DNA of 26,476 nt from Trueperaceae bacterium (lineage in GTDB: Bacteria > Deinococcota > Deinococci > Deinococcales > Trueperaceae): positions 1 to 26,476 of the forward strand of contig JAABSI010000038.1 in NCBI GenBank assembly GCA_011390455.1. The letters run 5' to 3'. Made by a program: the position numbers and the translations under genes. Positions 14,881 through 23,075 of the stretch are shown here, piece by piece. Numbering within the stretch: position 1 is the first letter of the stretch; each line of letters starts with the position of its first letter. The notes under the pieces are model-generated. The model saw only the letters and a program-made list of their open reading frames with translations, was not told the origin of the DNA and did not search any database.

Positions 14881-16356
14881 ATGGTCGACCCCACCACCGC
14901 TGCCGCCGCCGACGCCCACGAGACCCTCGACCCCGCCGACCTCGAGGGCCTGCGCGCGCTCGCCCACCGGATGGTCGACGACGCCTTCGGCGACCTGGAG
15001 GGCCTCGCCGATCGCCCCGTCTGGCGCCCGTTCCCTGAGGAACTGGCGCCACGCTTCGAGACCCCGGCGCCGCGCGCGGGCGTCGGCGCCGAGGCCGCGT
15101 ACGAGCGGTACCGCACCGAGGTCCGGCCGTACCTGATGGGCAACGACCACCCGCGCTTCTGGGGTTGGTACGTGGGCAACGGCACCATGGTCGGTGCGCT
15201 CGGTGCCTTCCTGGCGGCGGCCGCCAACCCCAACCTCGGCGGCGGCAACCACGCCGCGGTGCGCGTCGAGCAGCAGGTGGTGCGCTGGTGCGCCGAGCTG
15301 CTCGGGTTCCCGCTGGACGCCGGCGGGCTGATGGTCGGCGGCGCGTCGATGGCCAACCTGGTGGGCTGGACGGTGGCCCGCCACGTCCACGCCGGCGTCG
15401 ACGTGCGCGCCGAGGGCGTCGCCGCGATCCCCGAAGCGCTCGTGGCCTACACGTCGGAGGAAGCGCATGCGTGCCACCAGCGCTCGGCGGAGCTCCTGGG
15501 CCTCGGGTCGCAGGCGCTGCGGCTCATCCCGACCGACGGCGCGTACCGCATCGACCTCGCTGCCCTGCGCACCGCCATCCACGAGGACCGCGCCGCCGGA
15601 CGCAAGCCCTTTCTGGTCGTGGGCAACGCCGGCACCATCAACACGGGCGCGATCGACGACCTGGACGCCCTCGCCGACCTCTGCGCCGAGGAGGGCCTGC
15701 GCTTCCACGTCGACGGCGCCATCGGCGCGTTGGTCGGCCTGGCGCCCGCCCTGGCGCCGCTGGTGCGCGGCATCGAGCGGGCCGACTCGATCGCCTTCGA
15801 CCTGCACAAGTGGATGCACGTGCCCTTCGAGGCGGGCCTGGTGCTCGTGCGCGACGCGACCGAGCAGCACGCGACCTTCGCGACCTCGCCCGCCTACCTG
15901 GCGCATGCGCCTCGCGGCCTCGCGGGCGGCGCCACGTGGCTCACCGAGTACGGCCTCGAGACCTCGCGCGACTTCAAGGCGCTCAAGGTCTGGCTGTCGT
16001 GGATGGACCGCGGCGTGGACGTCTACGGTCGGATGATGCAGCGCAACGTCGACCAGGCCCACCACCTGGCGGCGCGCGTCGAACGCGAGCCGCAGCTGGA
16101 GCTGATGGCGCCCGTCGGCCTCGACATCGTCTGCTTCCGCGTCCGCCCCGAGGGCTGGAGCGAGGAGCGCCTGGACGTGCTCAACCGCGAGCTGCTCATG
16201 CGCATGCACGAGAGCGGGGTCGCGGTGCCGTCGTACACCACCCTCGACGGCAGGTACTGCCTGCGGGTCGCCATCGGCAACCACCGCTCGACCCACGCGG
16301 ACTTCGACCACTTCGTCGACGCGCTGCTCGCGATGGTGCCCGACATCGAGGCCTGA
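14881..16356 (+). CDS. PLP-dependent group II amino-acid decarboxylase-like enzyme
   Basis: 491 residues, fold-type I PLP enzyme of the aromatic-L-amino-acid/glutamate decarboxylase family. Landmarks are H196 in SEEAHACHQ, which stacks on the PLP ring, D278 in HVDGAIG, which contacts the pyridine nitrogen, and H309-K310 in DLHKWMHVP, where K310 forms the Schiff base. The conserved N-terminal NDHPRFWGWYVGNGT shapes the active site. It could decarboxylate an aromatic or acidic amino acid; which one cannot be told. ATG 14881 follows AGGAGG with six-base spacing; TACGCT (14807-14812) is a possible -10. The longer in-frame start at 14659 is rejected for lack of homology. It converges with the Ku gene, 21 bases between stops. 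Confidence 0.9.
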   Translation: MVDPTTAAAADAHETLDPADLEGLRALAHRMVDDAFGDLEGLADRPVWRPFPEELAPRFETPAPRAGVGAEAAYERYRTEVRPYLMGNDHPRFWGWYVGNGTMVGALGAFLAAAANPNLGGGNHAAVRVEQQVVRWCAELLGFPLDAGGLMVGGASMANLVGWTVARHVHAGVDVRAEGVAAIPEALVAYTSEEAHACHQRSAELLGLGSQALRLIPTDGAYRIDLAALRTAIHEDRAAGRKPFLVVGNAGTINTGAIDDLDALADLCAEEGLRFHVDGAIGALVGLAPALAPLVRGIERADSIAFDLHKWMHVPFEAGLVLVRDATEQHATFATSPAYLAHAPRGLAGGATWLTEYGLETSRDFKALKVWLSWMDRGVDVYGRMMQRNVDQAHHLAARVEREPQLELMAPVGLDIVCFRVRPEGWSEERLDVLNRELLMRMHESGVAVPSYTTLDGRYCLRVAIGNHRSTHADFDHFVDALLAMVPDIEA

Positions 16357-16377
16357 GGCGGGGTCGCGCGCGACTCT

Positions 16378-17325
16378 TCACGATTCCGCGCGGATCGCGT
16401 CGATCAGCTCCTGCTTGGTCATGCGGCTGCGACCCTCGACGTCGAGCTCCTGGGCGCGTTCGTAGAGCTCGCCCTTGGTGCGCTCGCCGAGGTCCGTCGT
16501 CGCTTCCTCGTCCCCCTCGTCGGCCTGCGCCAGGCTCTGCTTGAGCACCTGCATCAGGTCGACCTCGTCGGGGGGCGCCTCGCCCGATTCGGGCCCCAGC
16601 TCGACGACGTCCTCGCCGGCCTCGCGCTTGCGATCGACCAGCTCGAGCAGGCGCCTCGTGCCGCGGTCGCGGAGCAGCGAACGGTCGAGCTCCTCGGCCG
16701 CGAGGCGCTCGATCGCGCGCTCGGCCTCGGTGCGCAGATCGGCGTCGCCGTCGCCGAGCTCGGGCAGGCCCACGTCCTCGGGGGAGCGCAGTTCGTCGTG
16801 GAAGCGCAGCGTCTGGGCGCGCAGGATGCCGTCCTCGGCGATGATCGCGACCAGGTACTCGGTGTCGCGCATGACGAAGGTCGCGATCCCCATCTTGCCG
16901 GCCTCCTCCATCGTCTTCGCCAACAGCCGGTAGGCCTTGAGCGCCCCCCGGTCGGGCGCCAGGAAGTAGCCGCGCTCGAACCGCATCGGGTCGACCTCGT
17001 CCTCGTCCACGAAGCGCGAGAGGTCGATCTCGTGCGACTTGTCCGGGTCGAGGGACTCGAGCTCCTCGTCCTCGACGACCACGAAGCGGTCGTCGCCGAT
17101 CGGGAAGCCGCGCACGATGGCGTCGGACTCGAGCGGCTCGGTGGCGTCGTCGGACGCGAAGTAGCGGCGCTCCAACGGCTGACCGTCCTCGCTGACCATG
17201 CGCAGCGAGGCGCGGGTGGTGCGGTTCGCGGGGAACAGCTGCACCGGCAGCGCCACCAGACCGAAGGCGACGGTGCCCGACCACATCGGTCGAGCCTTGT
17301 GCGGCTTCGCACGCCCCTTAGGCAC
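16378..17325 (-). CDS. ku: Ku DNA end-binding protein (paralogue 1, SAP-like tail)
   Basis: 315 residues. Bacterial Ku forms a ring on broken DNA ends and recruits LigD for non-homologous end joining. The N-terminus RPMWSGTVAFGLVALPVQLFPA is the Ku signature, and the core beta-barrel segments (DRFVVVEDEELESLDP, FERGYFLAPD, GKMGIATFVMRDTEYL) are intact to about residue 235. After an acidic linker it ends in a Rho_N/SAP-like helix-turn-helix (TKGELYERAQELDVEG... MTKQELIDAIRAES), a DNA-binding tail known from some bacterial Ku proteins. Start GTG 17325 overlaps the stop of the upstream Ku gene by eight bases. It is the last gene of the ligD operon, about 57 residues longer than its paralogue. 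Confidence 0.93.
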   Translation of the reverse strand: MPKGRAKPHKARPMWSGTVAFGLVALPVQLFPANRTTRASLRMVSEDGQPLERRYFASDDATEPLESDAIVRGFPIGDDRFVVVEDEELESLDPDKSHEIDLSRFVDEDEVDPMRFERGYFLAPDRGALKAYRLLAKTMEEAGKMGIATFVMRDTEYLVAIIAEDGILRAQTLRFHDELRSPEDVGLPELGDGDADLRTEAERAIERLAAEELDRSLLRDRGTRRLLELVDRKREAGEDVVELGPESGEAPPDEVDLMQVLKQSLAQADEGDEEATTDLGERTKGELYERAQELDVEGRSRMTKQELIDAIRAES

Positions 17326-18094
17326 GGCCGCCCCCGGCGCTCAGGCTGCGCTCGAGCGCCCGATCGAGGTCGCGCACGGGCCGCTTGGTGCGCTTCTTGG
17401 GCGGCTTCGGTCGCTCGCCCTCGCGCTTGGCCTCGATCAGCTCCTCGACCCGTTCGCGGTAGGCGTCTCGGTAGGCGTCGGGTTCGAATGGCGCCTCGAG
17501 CATCTCGAGCAGCTGCCGCGCCATCTTCAGTTGGCGGTCGTCGAGCGGCTTCCAGGTCGGGCGTTCGACCTGTTCCACCGGCACCACCTCCGAGGCGCTG
17601 CGGAGCGTGACCAGCACCGGGTAGCCGCGGTGCAGCCGGAGCGCACCGACGTAGGCCTTGTTCCGCATCGTCCAGTGGGCCACCCCCTCGAGACCCACCT
17701 TCGCCAACGCGGCCGCCAGAGCCGTGTAGCGCGGCAGGTCGCCATCAGGACCCAGGTAGTAGGGGCGCTCGTACCAGCGGTGGTCGATCGCCTCGGGTGG
17801 CACGAACTGCACCACGTCGATGTCGCGCGAGGCTTCGGGCTCGAGCGCCTCGAGCTCGTCGGGCTCGAGCAGCACAAGCTCGTCGTCGTCGGTCACGAAG
17901 CCGCGACGCGCGTCCTCGTACGCCACGACGGTGCCCGCCACCGGATCGACCAGCTTCTGACGGACCGGCGTCTGCGAGCGCCGCTCGAGCAGCCGGAAGC
18001 GGACGCTTCGGTCCTCGACGGCCGCGTAGAGCTTCACGGGCGTCGCGACGTCGCCCATGCGCACCACGCCCTTCCACATCGCGCGCACCGCCAT
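17318..18094 (-). CDS. ku: Ku DNA end-binding protein (paralogue 2, basic tail)
   Basis: 258 residues, second Ku of the same operon. It begins AMWKGVVRMGDVATPVKLYAA, a recognisable but divergent Ku N-terminus, and keeps the VTDDDELVLLEPDELEALEPE, YERPYYLGPD and RNKAYVGALRLHRGYPVL segments of the core. The C-terminus is a short Lys/Arg-rich stretch (PKPPKKRTKRPVRD) instead of a SAP-like domain. Since the two Ku genes are adjacent and co-translated, a heterodimer is possible, but bacterial Ku is usually a homodimer and this is inference. ATG 18094 shares its A with the TGA of the small zinc-protein gene (TGATG). Confidence 0.93.
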   Translation of the reverse strand: MAVRAMWKGVVRMGDVATPVKLYAAVEDRSVRFRLLERRSQTPVRQKLVDPVAGTVVAYEDARRGFVTDDDELVLLEPDELEALEPEASRDIDVVQFVPPEAIDHRWYERPYYLGPDGDLPRYTALAAALAKVGLEGVAHWTMRNKAYVGALRLHRGYPVLVTLRSASEVVPVEQVERPTWKPLDDRQLKMARQLLEMLEAPFEPDAYRDAYRERVEELIEAKREGERPKPPKKRTKRPVRDLDRALERSLSAGGGRA

Positions 18095-18303
18095 CAGCCG
18101 CGCGCCTCGGCGCAGGCGTGGCAGAGCGCCACGAGCGTGCCCTCACGCGCCACCTCGACCACGCACGTGGCGCAGACCAGGTCGTCGCAGTCCCGGCAGC
18201 GCACCATCGCTTCGGGATGGAAGGCGTCGGCGCAGTCCACGCAGATCGCGTCGCCGCGCTCGAGCCACCAGGGCGTCCGTTCGGTCCGGTCGCCGTCGCT
18301 CAT
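18094..18303 (-). CDS. Small four-CxxC zinc-finger protein inside the NHEJ operon
   Basis: 69 residues, of no family that I can name. Four CxxC knuckles (C21/C24, C36/C39, C44/C47, C61/C64), with H29 and H62 as further candidates, make up the whole protein after a short polar N-terminus with WWLERGD. The arrangement resembles B-box or treble-clef double zinc fingers that bind proteins or nucleic acid; two zinc ions are expected. The ATG at 18303 overlaps the ligD stop (ATGA), and the stop overlaps the Ku2 start (TGATG). It is thus translated in lock-step with LigD and both Ku proteins, which argues for a role in end joining, perhaps as an adaptor. The frame itself is firm because both overlaps are exact; the role is inferred. 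Confidence 0.8.
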   Translation of the reverse strand: MSDGDRTERTPWWLERGDAICVDCADAFHPEAMVRCRDCDDLVCATCVVEVAREGTLVALCHACAEARG

Positions 18304-20807
18304 CGCAACCCCACCGCCTGGCGCATGGCGACGGTGATCGAGCGCGCGGCGTCCGCGTAGCCCGCCCACGGGTCGCCACGAAGGGCCGCCAGCCGGCGCC
18401 GCACGTTCCCCACGTGGTACGTGTCCGAGCGCAACGAGGCGTCGAGCTCGTCCCAGCGCACGGGCACCGCCACCGGGGCGCCCTCGCGCGCTCGGGTCGA
18501 GAAGGTGGCGATCGCGGTCGCGCCACGGCCATTGCGCAGGTAGTCGAGGAACACCTTGCCCCCGCGCTTCGCCTTCGAGACCTGCGTGGTCCGCCGTTCG
18601 GGATCGTCGGCGGCGTGGCGCTCGCACACCGCGCGCGCGAAGGCTTTGACCTCGTCCCAACCCTGGCGCCGGACCAGCGGCACCACCAGGTGCAGGCCCT
18701 TGCCGCCGGTGGTGCGCAGGAAGCTCGTCAGCCCCAGGGCGCTCAAGCGCTCGCGCAGCTCGAGGGCCGTGGTCCGCGTCACCGCCCAGTCGACGTCCGG
18801 CGAGGGGTCGAGGTCGACGACGAGCTGGTCGGGGCGTTCGAGGTCGTCGACGCGCGCGCCCCACACGTGGACCTCGAGCACGCCCGCCTGCACCAGCCCC
18901 ACCAGGTCGGCCAGGTCGCGCACGTAGGCGTACGCGTTCGTGCCCGACGTCTCCGTGATGTCGATGCTCGGCAGGTCGCGCGGGAAGGCGCTGCCCGGGT
19001 GCTTCTGGTAGAAGCACTGTTTGGCTCGGCCCTCGGGGCAGCGCACCAGCGCCAGCGGCCGGTCGACCATCCCGGGCAGGACGTGCGCCTCGATGGACGC
19101 GTAGTACTCGGCCAGGTCGCGCTTGGTGATGCCCTGCTGCGGATAGAGCACCCGATCGGCGTTGGTGAGCCGGACGCCGGCGACCATCGCCTCGCCGTCG
19201 CGCAGGCGTCGCGCCTTGCGCTTGCCCGAGCCACCGCCGCCGTTCGGCGAACCCTGCCCCGCGACCGGAGGCTGCGCGTCCGCCGCCACCCAGGTGACCT
19301 CGTCCGCCCGCTTGTCCTCGCGCAACCCGTGGAAGGTCGGGTGCCGGAGGCGACCGTGGCGGGTCCGCTCCGTGAAGCCCACCTCGGCGACCAGCTCGGG
19401 CGTCGTCCACGTGACCCCCTTGGCATCCGGCACGTCGTCGGCGAACGGCGACGTCGGTCGCGCGAGCGCCTCGAGCCGCTCGGAGAGCTGCCGCAGCGTG
19501 CGCTCGTCGAAGCCGGTCCCCACGCGCCCCACGTAGCGGAGCCGCTCGCCCTCGAAGGCGCCCAGCAGGAGCGCGCCGAACCCCGTGCGGGAGCCCTCGG
19601 GCGCGGTGAAGCCCCCCACCACGAACTCCTCGCGCCGGGTGCACTTGACCTTGCGCCAGCGCGCGCCGCGCCCCGCGCGATACGGCGCGTCGGCGCGCTT
19701 GCTGATCATCCCCTCGAGCCCCATCCGGCAGGCCTGCTCGAAGAAGGCGGGGCCCTGGCCGACGACGTGGTCGGTGTAGCGCACCCGGCCGCCGAGCGCG
19801 GCGCCCGCGCGCGCCACGAGCCCTTCCAGGACCTGCTTGCGCGCGAGCTGCGCCACGCCGCGCAGGTCGTGGTCGTCCAGGTGCAGCACGTCGAAGACTT
19901 GGAAGCGCAGGCGCGCGGTCTCGCCCTCGGCGAGCGCCTCCTGCAGCGCCCGGAAGCTGCTGACGCCCCCTTCGCGCAGGGCCACGACCTCGCCGTCGAT
20001 CCGCGCGCGGCGCGCAGGCCACCGCTCGAGGGCCGCGGCGATCTCGGGGAAGCGGTCGGTCCAGTCGTGCCCGTTGCGCGTGAGCAACCGGACGCGGCCG
20101 TCCTCGACGTGCGCGAGCACCCGGTAGCCGTCGAACTTGATCTCGTGGATCCAGCCGTCGCCCTCCGGCGCGGCGTCCACGAGGGTCGCGAGCTGCAACG
20201 CCGGCTCGGCGGGGGGCTCGGCGCGCTCGGCCCCATCCAGCGTGGCGACGTCCAGGTCGGCGGTCGGCGCCTCGTCGCCCCGCTCGATCTGCGCCATCGT
20301 CCGGCCCGTGAGGACGCTGTGGTCGTCGTCGGGCTCGAGGGGCGCCGCGCCGGGGTCGGTGCGCTTGATCAGGAGCCAGTTCGCGTCGTCGCCGGTGCGC
20401 GTGAGCGTCCAAGCGCCGCGCAGCTTCGCGCCCTCGAGCTCGAAGTCGATGCGGTCGTCGCGCACGCCCTCCCCCTTGGGCCTCCAGCGCCCCCGGTCCC
20501 AGAGCATGACGGTGCCCCCGCCGTACGCGCCCTTCGGGATCGTGCCCTCGAACTCCGCGTACGCGAGCGGGTGGTCCTCGACCTCGACGGCCAGGCGCTT
20601 CTCACCAGGTTCCAGGCTGGGGCCCTTCGGGAGCGCCCAACTGCGCAGCACGCCACCTTGCTCGAGGCGCAGGTCGTAGTGCAGCTGCCTGGCCTGGTGC
20701 TTCTGGATCACGAAGCGGTGCCCGTCCGCACCCGTCGCCTCATGTCCCGCCGGCTCCGGCGTGCGCTCGAAGTCTCGTTTGCGGCGGTACGCCTGCAAGC
20801 GTTGCAT
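18300..20807 (-). CDS. ligD: LigD: 3'-phosphoesterase, ATP-dependent ligase and primase-polymerase
   Basis: 835 residues, the multifunctional end-joining enzyme with domain order PE-LIG-POL. PE (about 30-160): H37, H43 and D45 in QKHQARQLHYDLRLE, H79 in EDHPLAY, and the WALPKGPS motif. Ligase (about 200-510): nucleotidylated K224 in EIKFDGYR, RNGHDW, E273 in DGEVV, and KVKC near 386-389, followed by the OB fold (EEFVVGGF). A low-complexity Gly/Lys linker (510-540) leads to the POL domain (about 540-835), an archaeo-eukaryotic primase fold with D665 and D667 in VVDLDPS and D755 in FLDY. All active sites look intact. ATG 20807 follows GAGGTGG, and TAGCCT 27 bases upstream gives a short leader. 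It is the first gene of a four-gene overlapping operon with the zinc protein and two Ku genes. Confidence 0.96.
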   Translation of the reverse strand: MQRLQAYRRKRDFERTPEPAGHEATGADGHRFVIQKHQARQLHYDLRLEQGGVLRSWALPKGPSLEPGEKRLAVEVEDHPLAYAEFEGTIPKGAYGGGTVMLWDRGRWRPKGEGVRDDRIDFELEGAKLRGAWTLTRTGDDANWLLIKRTDPGAAPLEPDDDHSVLTGRTMAQIERGDEAPTADLDVATLDGAERAEPPAEPALQLATLVDAAPEGDGWIHEIKFDGYRVLAHVEDGRVRLLTRNGHDWTDRFPEIAAALERWPARRARIDGEVVALREGGVSSFRALQEALAEGETARLRFQVFDVLHLDDHDLRGVAQLARKQVLEGLVARAGAALGGRVRYTDHVVGQGPAFFEQACRMGLEGMISKRADAPYRAGRGARWRKVKCTRREEFVVGGFTAPEGSRTGFGALLLGAFEGERLRYVGRVGTGFDERTLRQLSERLEALARPTSPFADDVPDAKGVTWTTPELVAEVGFTERTRHGRLRHPTFHGLREDKRADEVTWVAADAQPPVAGQGSPNGGGGSGKRKARRLRDGEAMVAGVRLTNADRVLYPQQGITKRDLAEYYASIEAHVLPGMVDRPLALVRCPEGRAKQCFYQKHPGSAFPRDLPSIDITETSGTNAYAYVRDLADLVGLVQAGVLEVHVWGARVDDLERPDQLVVDLDPSPDVDWAVTRTTALELRERLSALGLTSFLRTTGGKGLHLVVPLVRRQGWDEVKAFARAVCERHAADDPERRTTQVSKAKRGGKVFLDYLRNGRGATAIATFSTRAREGAPVAVPVRWDELDASLRSDTYHVGNVRRRLAALRGDPWAGYADAARSITVAMRQAVGLR

Positions 20808-20833
20808 CGCCCCACCTCGCGTTCGTAGCGCTC

Positions 20834-20839
20834 AGGCTA
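20834..20839 (-). promoter_or_regulatory. TAGCCT -10 of the NHEJ operon
   Basis: On the minus strand TAGCCT lies 26 bases before the ligD ATG, placing the start of transcription about 20 bases upstream with a GAGGTGG ribosome site in the leader. No consensus -35 is evident at 16-18 bp. Confidence 0.5.
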
Positions 20840-20966
20840 GCGCGGTCGCGGCCACCGAACCCGTACGCATGTGGGTCGGGCGCGCTCGATCGGGGGCTCG
20901 TCGAACGCCGTGCCCGATCGAGATCGTGACCCCTCGCTCGTACCTGGGTTCGTGAAAAGCGGGTGC

Positions 20967-20972
20967 GATACT
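20967..20972 (+). promoter_or_regulatory. GATACT -10, leaderless start
   Basis: GATACT ends six bases before the ATG at 20979 and no Shine-Dalgarno precedes that ATG, so the mRNA is probably leaderless. Confidence 0.45.
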
Positions 20973-20978
20973 CGATCG

Positions 20979-22703
20979 ATGGATGCGCGATCGAGGCTTC
21001 GGCTCGTTCGCTGGCTCGCGTGCGCCGTGATCGTCGGAGCGCCGTGGGCCGGCGCGGCGGAGCCGTCCGGCACCCCTGTGGAACGCGCCGGGGTCGAACA
21101 CGTCGCCGACCTCGGTCCCTGGACGGAGGGCGCCGAGTTCGCGGTCCTGCTCCGCACGCCGCGCTCCGCGCTCGAGACCTTCCTCGAAGCAGGGGCGGAG
21201 GGACGGTTCGCCGAGGCCGCCGGCGTCCTGAACCTCGCCGACCTGCCGGCGACCGAGCGGCGCGAGCGAGGCCCCGAGCTCGCGGAGAAGCTCTACTTCG
21301 TGCTCGACCGCCGCCTCGGCGTCGAGTGGCTCGAGGTCCCGGACCGCCCCGACGGCGCCCGGGACCTGCCGGCCGCGTCCGTGGAGGACGAGGTCGCGAC
21401 CGCGCCGGCGCCGCGCCACAACCTGCGGATCGGCGCCATCTCGGGCGCCCTGGCGCCGGTGGAGATCCGCCTGGAGCGCGTCCAGACCTTCGACCTGCCG
21501 CCGGTATGGCTGATCGCGCGCAGCACGGTGCGCTCCATCGACGTCCTGTACGAGCGGCATGGCCCGGGCTGGATCGAACGGAACGCGCCGGGCTGGACCC
21601 TGACCCGGTACGGTTCCACGCCGGTGTGGCAGTGGTTGGGCTTCGTCCTGCTCGTCGGGCTCTCCATCGCCGTCGGGATCGGCCTCCAGCGTCTGGTGCA
21701 GCGGGTGCTGGCGACCTCGGAGCGTCGGCGCATCCGCGATCTCGTCCGCCACACGGCGCGGCCCCTCGCGGTGCTGGCGGGCGTCTCGGTCCTGTGGCTG
21801 ACGAGCAGCACGCTGTTGTCGCTCTCGGGAGCGCCCGGGCGTTGGGTCTCGACGACGCTGGCGGCGCTGTTCGTCGTCGCGGTCACGTGGCTCGCCAAGA
21901 ACGGCGCCAACTCGCTCGCGGAGTTCGTCGTGCAGAAGTGGCTCGGGGGGTGGGGGGAGTCGGACCAGGATGGAACGCAGCGGGGCCGCACCAACCTGTC
22001 GGTCGCCCGTCGCACCATCGTGTTCGTGGTCCTGCTGGTCGGCCTCGCCATCGCCCTGGCCCAGTTCGCGGCGTTCCGGACGGTCGGGGCATCGCTGCTC
22101 GCGTCCGCCGGGGTGGCCGGGATCGTCCTGGGCGTGGCCGCACAGGACTCGCTGAGCAACGTCGTGGCCGGCATCCAGATCGCCTTGACCAAGCTGATCC
22201 GGATCGGCGACGCGGTCCACTTCGAGGAGCACTGGAGCAAGGTGGAGGACATCACGTACACCTACGTCATCCTCCGCACGTGGGACGGGCGCCGGATCGC
22301 CGTACCGAACCGCTACGTCATCACCCATCCCTTCCAGAACTGGGCGATGACCGATCCCAACATGATCATGCCGGTGATCCTGCACGTCGACTACCGCACG
22401 CCCGTCGAGGTCCTCCGGGACCGGTACGTCGAGGTGCTCGAGGCCGCGGAGGATTGGGACCGCGTGCAGCAACCGAAGCTCCAGGTCATCGACACCACGC
22501 AGGACACGCTCCAGGTCCGCGTGCTGTGCAGCGCCAAGGACGCGAGCACCGCCTGGGACCTCCACTGCCACGTCCGCGAGGAACTCGTCGCGTACTTGCG
22601 CGATTGGGACGGCGGCCGCTACCTGCCTCGGAGCCGCGTGCGCATCGAGGGCGAGGCGGCGCGCGCGGACGTCGGGCGGCCAGGAGACCCAGCCGGTGGA
22701 TGA
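20979..22703 (+). CDS. MscS-family mechanosensitive channel
   Basis: 574 residues. A probable signal peptide (LVRWLACAVIVGAPWAGAAEP) leads into an extracytoplasmic domain of about 180 residues, then several transmembrane helices: about 211-232 (VWQWLGFVLLVGLSIAVGIGL), two more to about 310, and one near 348-365. The pore helix follows with the small-residue packing typical of MscS TM3 (SLLASAGVAGIVLGVAAQDSLSN), then the beta domain (RIGDAVHFEEHWSKVEDITYTYVILRTWDGRRIAVPN) and the C-terminal vestibule. It releases solutes under osmotic downshock. Large N-terminal domains occur in many MscS-like proteins. ATG 20979 gives the signal peptide at the start and has GATACT six bases before it. It is divergent from ligD with a 171-base gap. 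Confidence 0.92.
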   Translation: MDARSRLRLVRWLACAVIVGAPWAGAAEPSGTPVERAGVEHVADLGPWTEGAEFAVLLRTPRSALETFLEAGAEGRFAEAAGVLNLADLPATERRERGPELAEKLYFVLDRRLGVEWLEVPDRPDGARDLPAASVEDEVATAPAPRHNLRIGAISGALAPVEIRLERVQTFDLPPVWLIARSTVRSIDVLYERHGPGWIERNAPGWTLTRYGSTPVWQWLGFVLLVGLSIAVGIGLQRLVQRVLATSERRRIRDLVRHTARPLAVLAGVSVLWLTSSTLLSLSGAPGRWVSTTLAALFVVAVTWLAKNGANSLAEFVVQKWLGGWGESDQDGTQRGRTNLSVARRTIVFVVLLVGLAIALAQFAAFRTVGASLLASAGVAGIVLGVAAQDSLSNVVAGIQIALTKLIRIGDAVHFEEHWSKVEDITYTYVILRTWDGRRIAVPNRYVITHPFQNWAMTDPNMIMPVILHVDYRTPVEVLRDRYVEVLEAAEDWDRVQQPKLQVIDTTQDTLQVRVLCSAKDASTAWDLHCHVREELVAYLRDWDGGRYLPRSRVRIEGEAARADVGRPGDPAGG

Positions 22704-22726
22704 CGCTCGCGACCGGAGCGAGCGTC
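22702..22726 (+). terminator. Hairpin overlapping the MscS stop codon
   Basis: A 9-bp perfect stem (22702-22710 with 22718-22726, GACGCTCGC / GCGAGCGTC) and a 7-base loop begin within the TGA at 22701-22703. No U-tract follows. Confidence 0.55.
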
Positions 22727-22785
22727 GGGCACGGTCGGCTGGTGATCGGCGGCCGCAGCAGGCTCGGTGACCGCGGCCTCGGACC

Positions 22786-23005
22786 TTGGCCAGGCACCAG
22801 TGGGCGTTCCGAAAGCGTCAGCACTGGGACGAGCTCGGCGGGCTCGCGAATCGCCGCTACTTCGACGAGGTGGTGACCCAAGCGGTCGCGCGCTCGGTGC
22901 GCATATCGATGCACCCACGTACGGCCCCACTAAGCGGGCGGCGTCTCGATCACGACCCCAGAAGGGTCCGATGAACCGGACGAACTCGTCCTGAGCACCC
23001 CGTAA
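22786..23005 (+). pseudogene. GGDEF (diguanylate cyclase) remnant
   Basis: In one frame, 22825-22902 reads WDELGGLANRRYFDEVVTQA and continues VARSVR, closely matching the opening of GGDEF domains (DELTGLxNRRxFDExL). After about 22905 the match ends. In a different frame, 22934-23005 reads GGVSITTPEGSDEPDELVLST and then stops, resembling the late GGDEF segment in which a strand is followed by a DEL helix. The central part, including the GGDEF signature itself, is absent, so at least one internal deletion and a frameshift have occurred. No start, stop or ribosome site makes a gene of either piece. Most of the 372 bases between MscS and the next lipoprotein gene is this relic. The N-terminal fragment is fairly clear; the C-terminal fragment is tentative. 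Confidence 0.5.
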
Positions 23006-23064
23006 TCGTTCCATGCTGCCCCGCTCGATGTGCGAGCCTCGGCCCCGATCGGGCTTCGATTCGG

Positions 23065-23070
23065 TAACCT
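23065..23070 (+). promoter_or_regulatory. TAACCT -10, leaderless start
   Basis: TAACCT ends five bases before the ATG at 23076 with no Shine-Dalgarno, so the transcript probably begins at the start codon. Confidence 0.55.
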
Positions 23071-23075
23071 TATTC

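Noticed and set aside
14710..16311. 533-codon open frame on the minus strand
   Set aside because: Antisense to the PLP-dependent decarboxylase and rich in Val/Gly/His/Gln/Arg in a shadow-like pattern, with no recognisable domain.
16357..16377. Terminator between the decarboxylase and Ku genes
   Set aside because: Only 21 bases separate the stops and no inverted repeat is visible.
18057..20828. 923-codon open frame on the plus strand
   Set aside because: Antisense to ligD, whose active-site motifs are all intact. Long antisense frames are expected with such GC-rich third positions.
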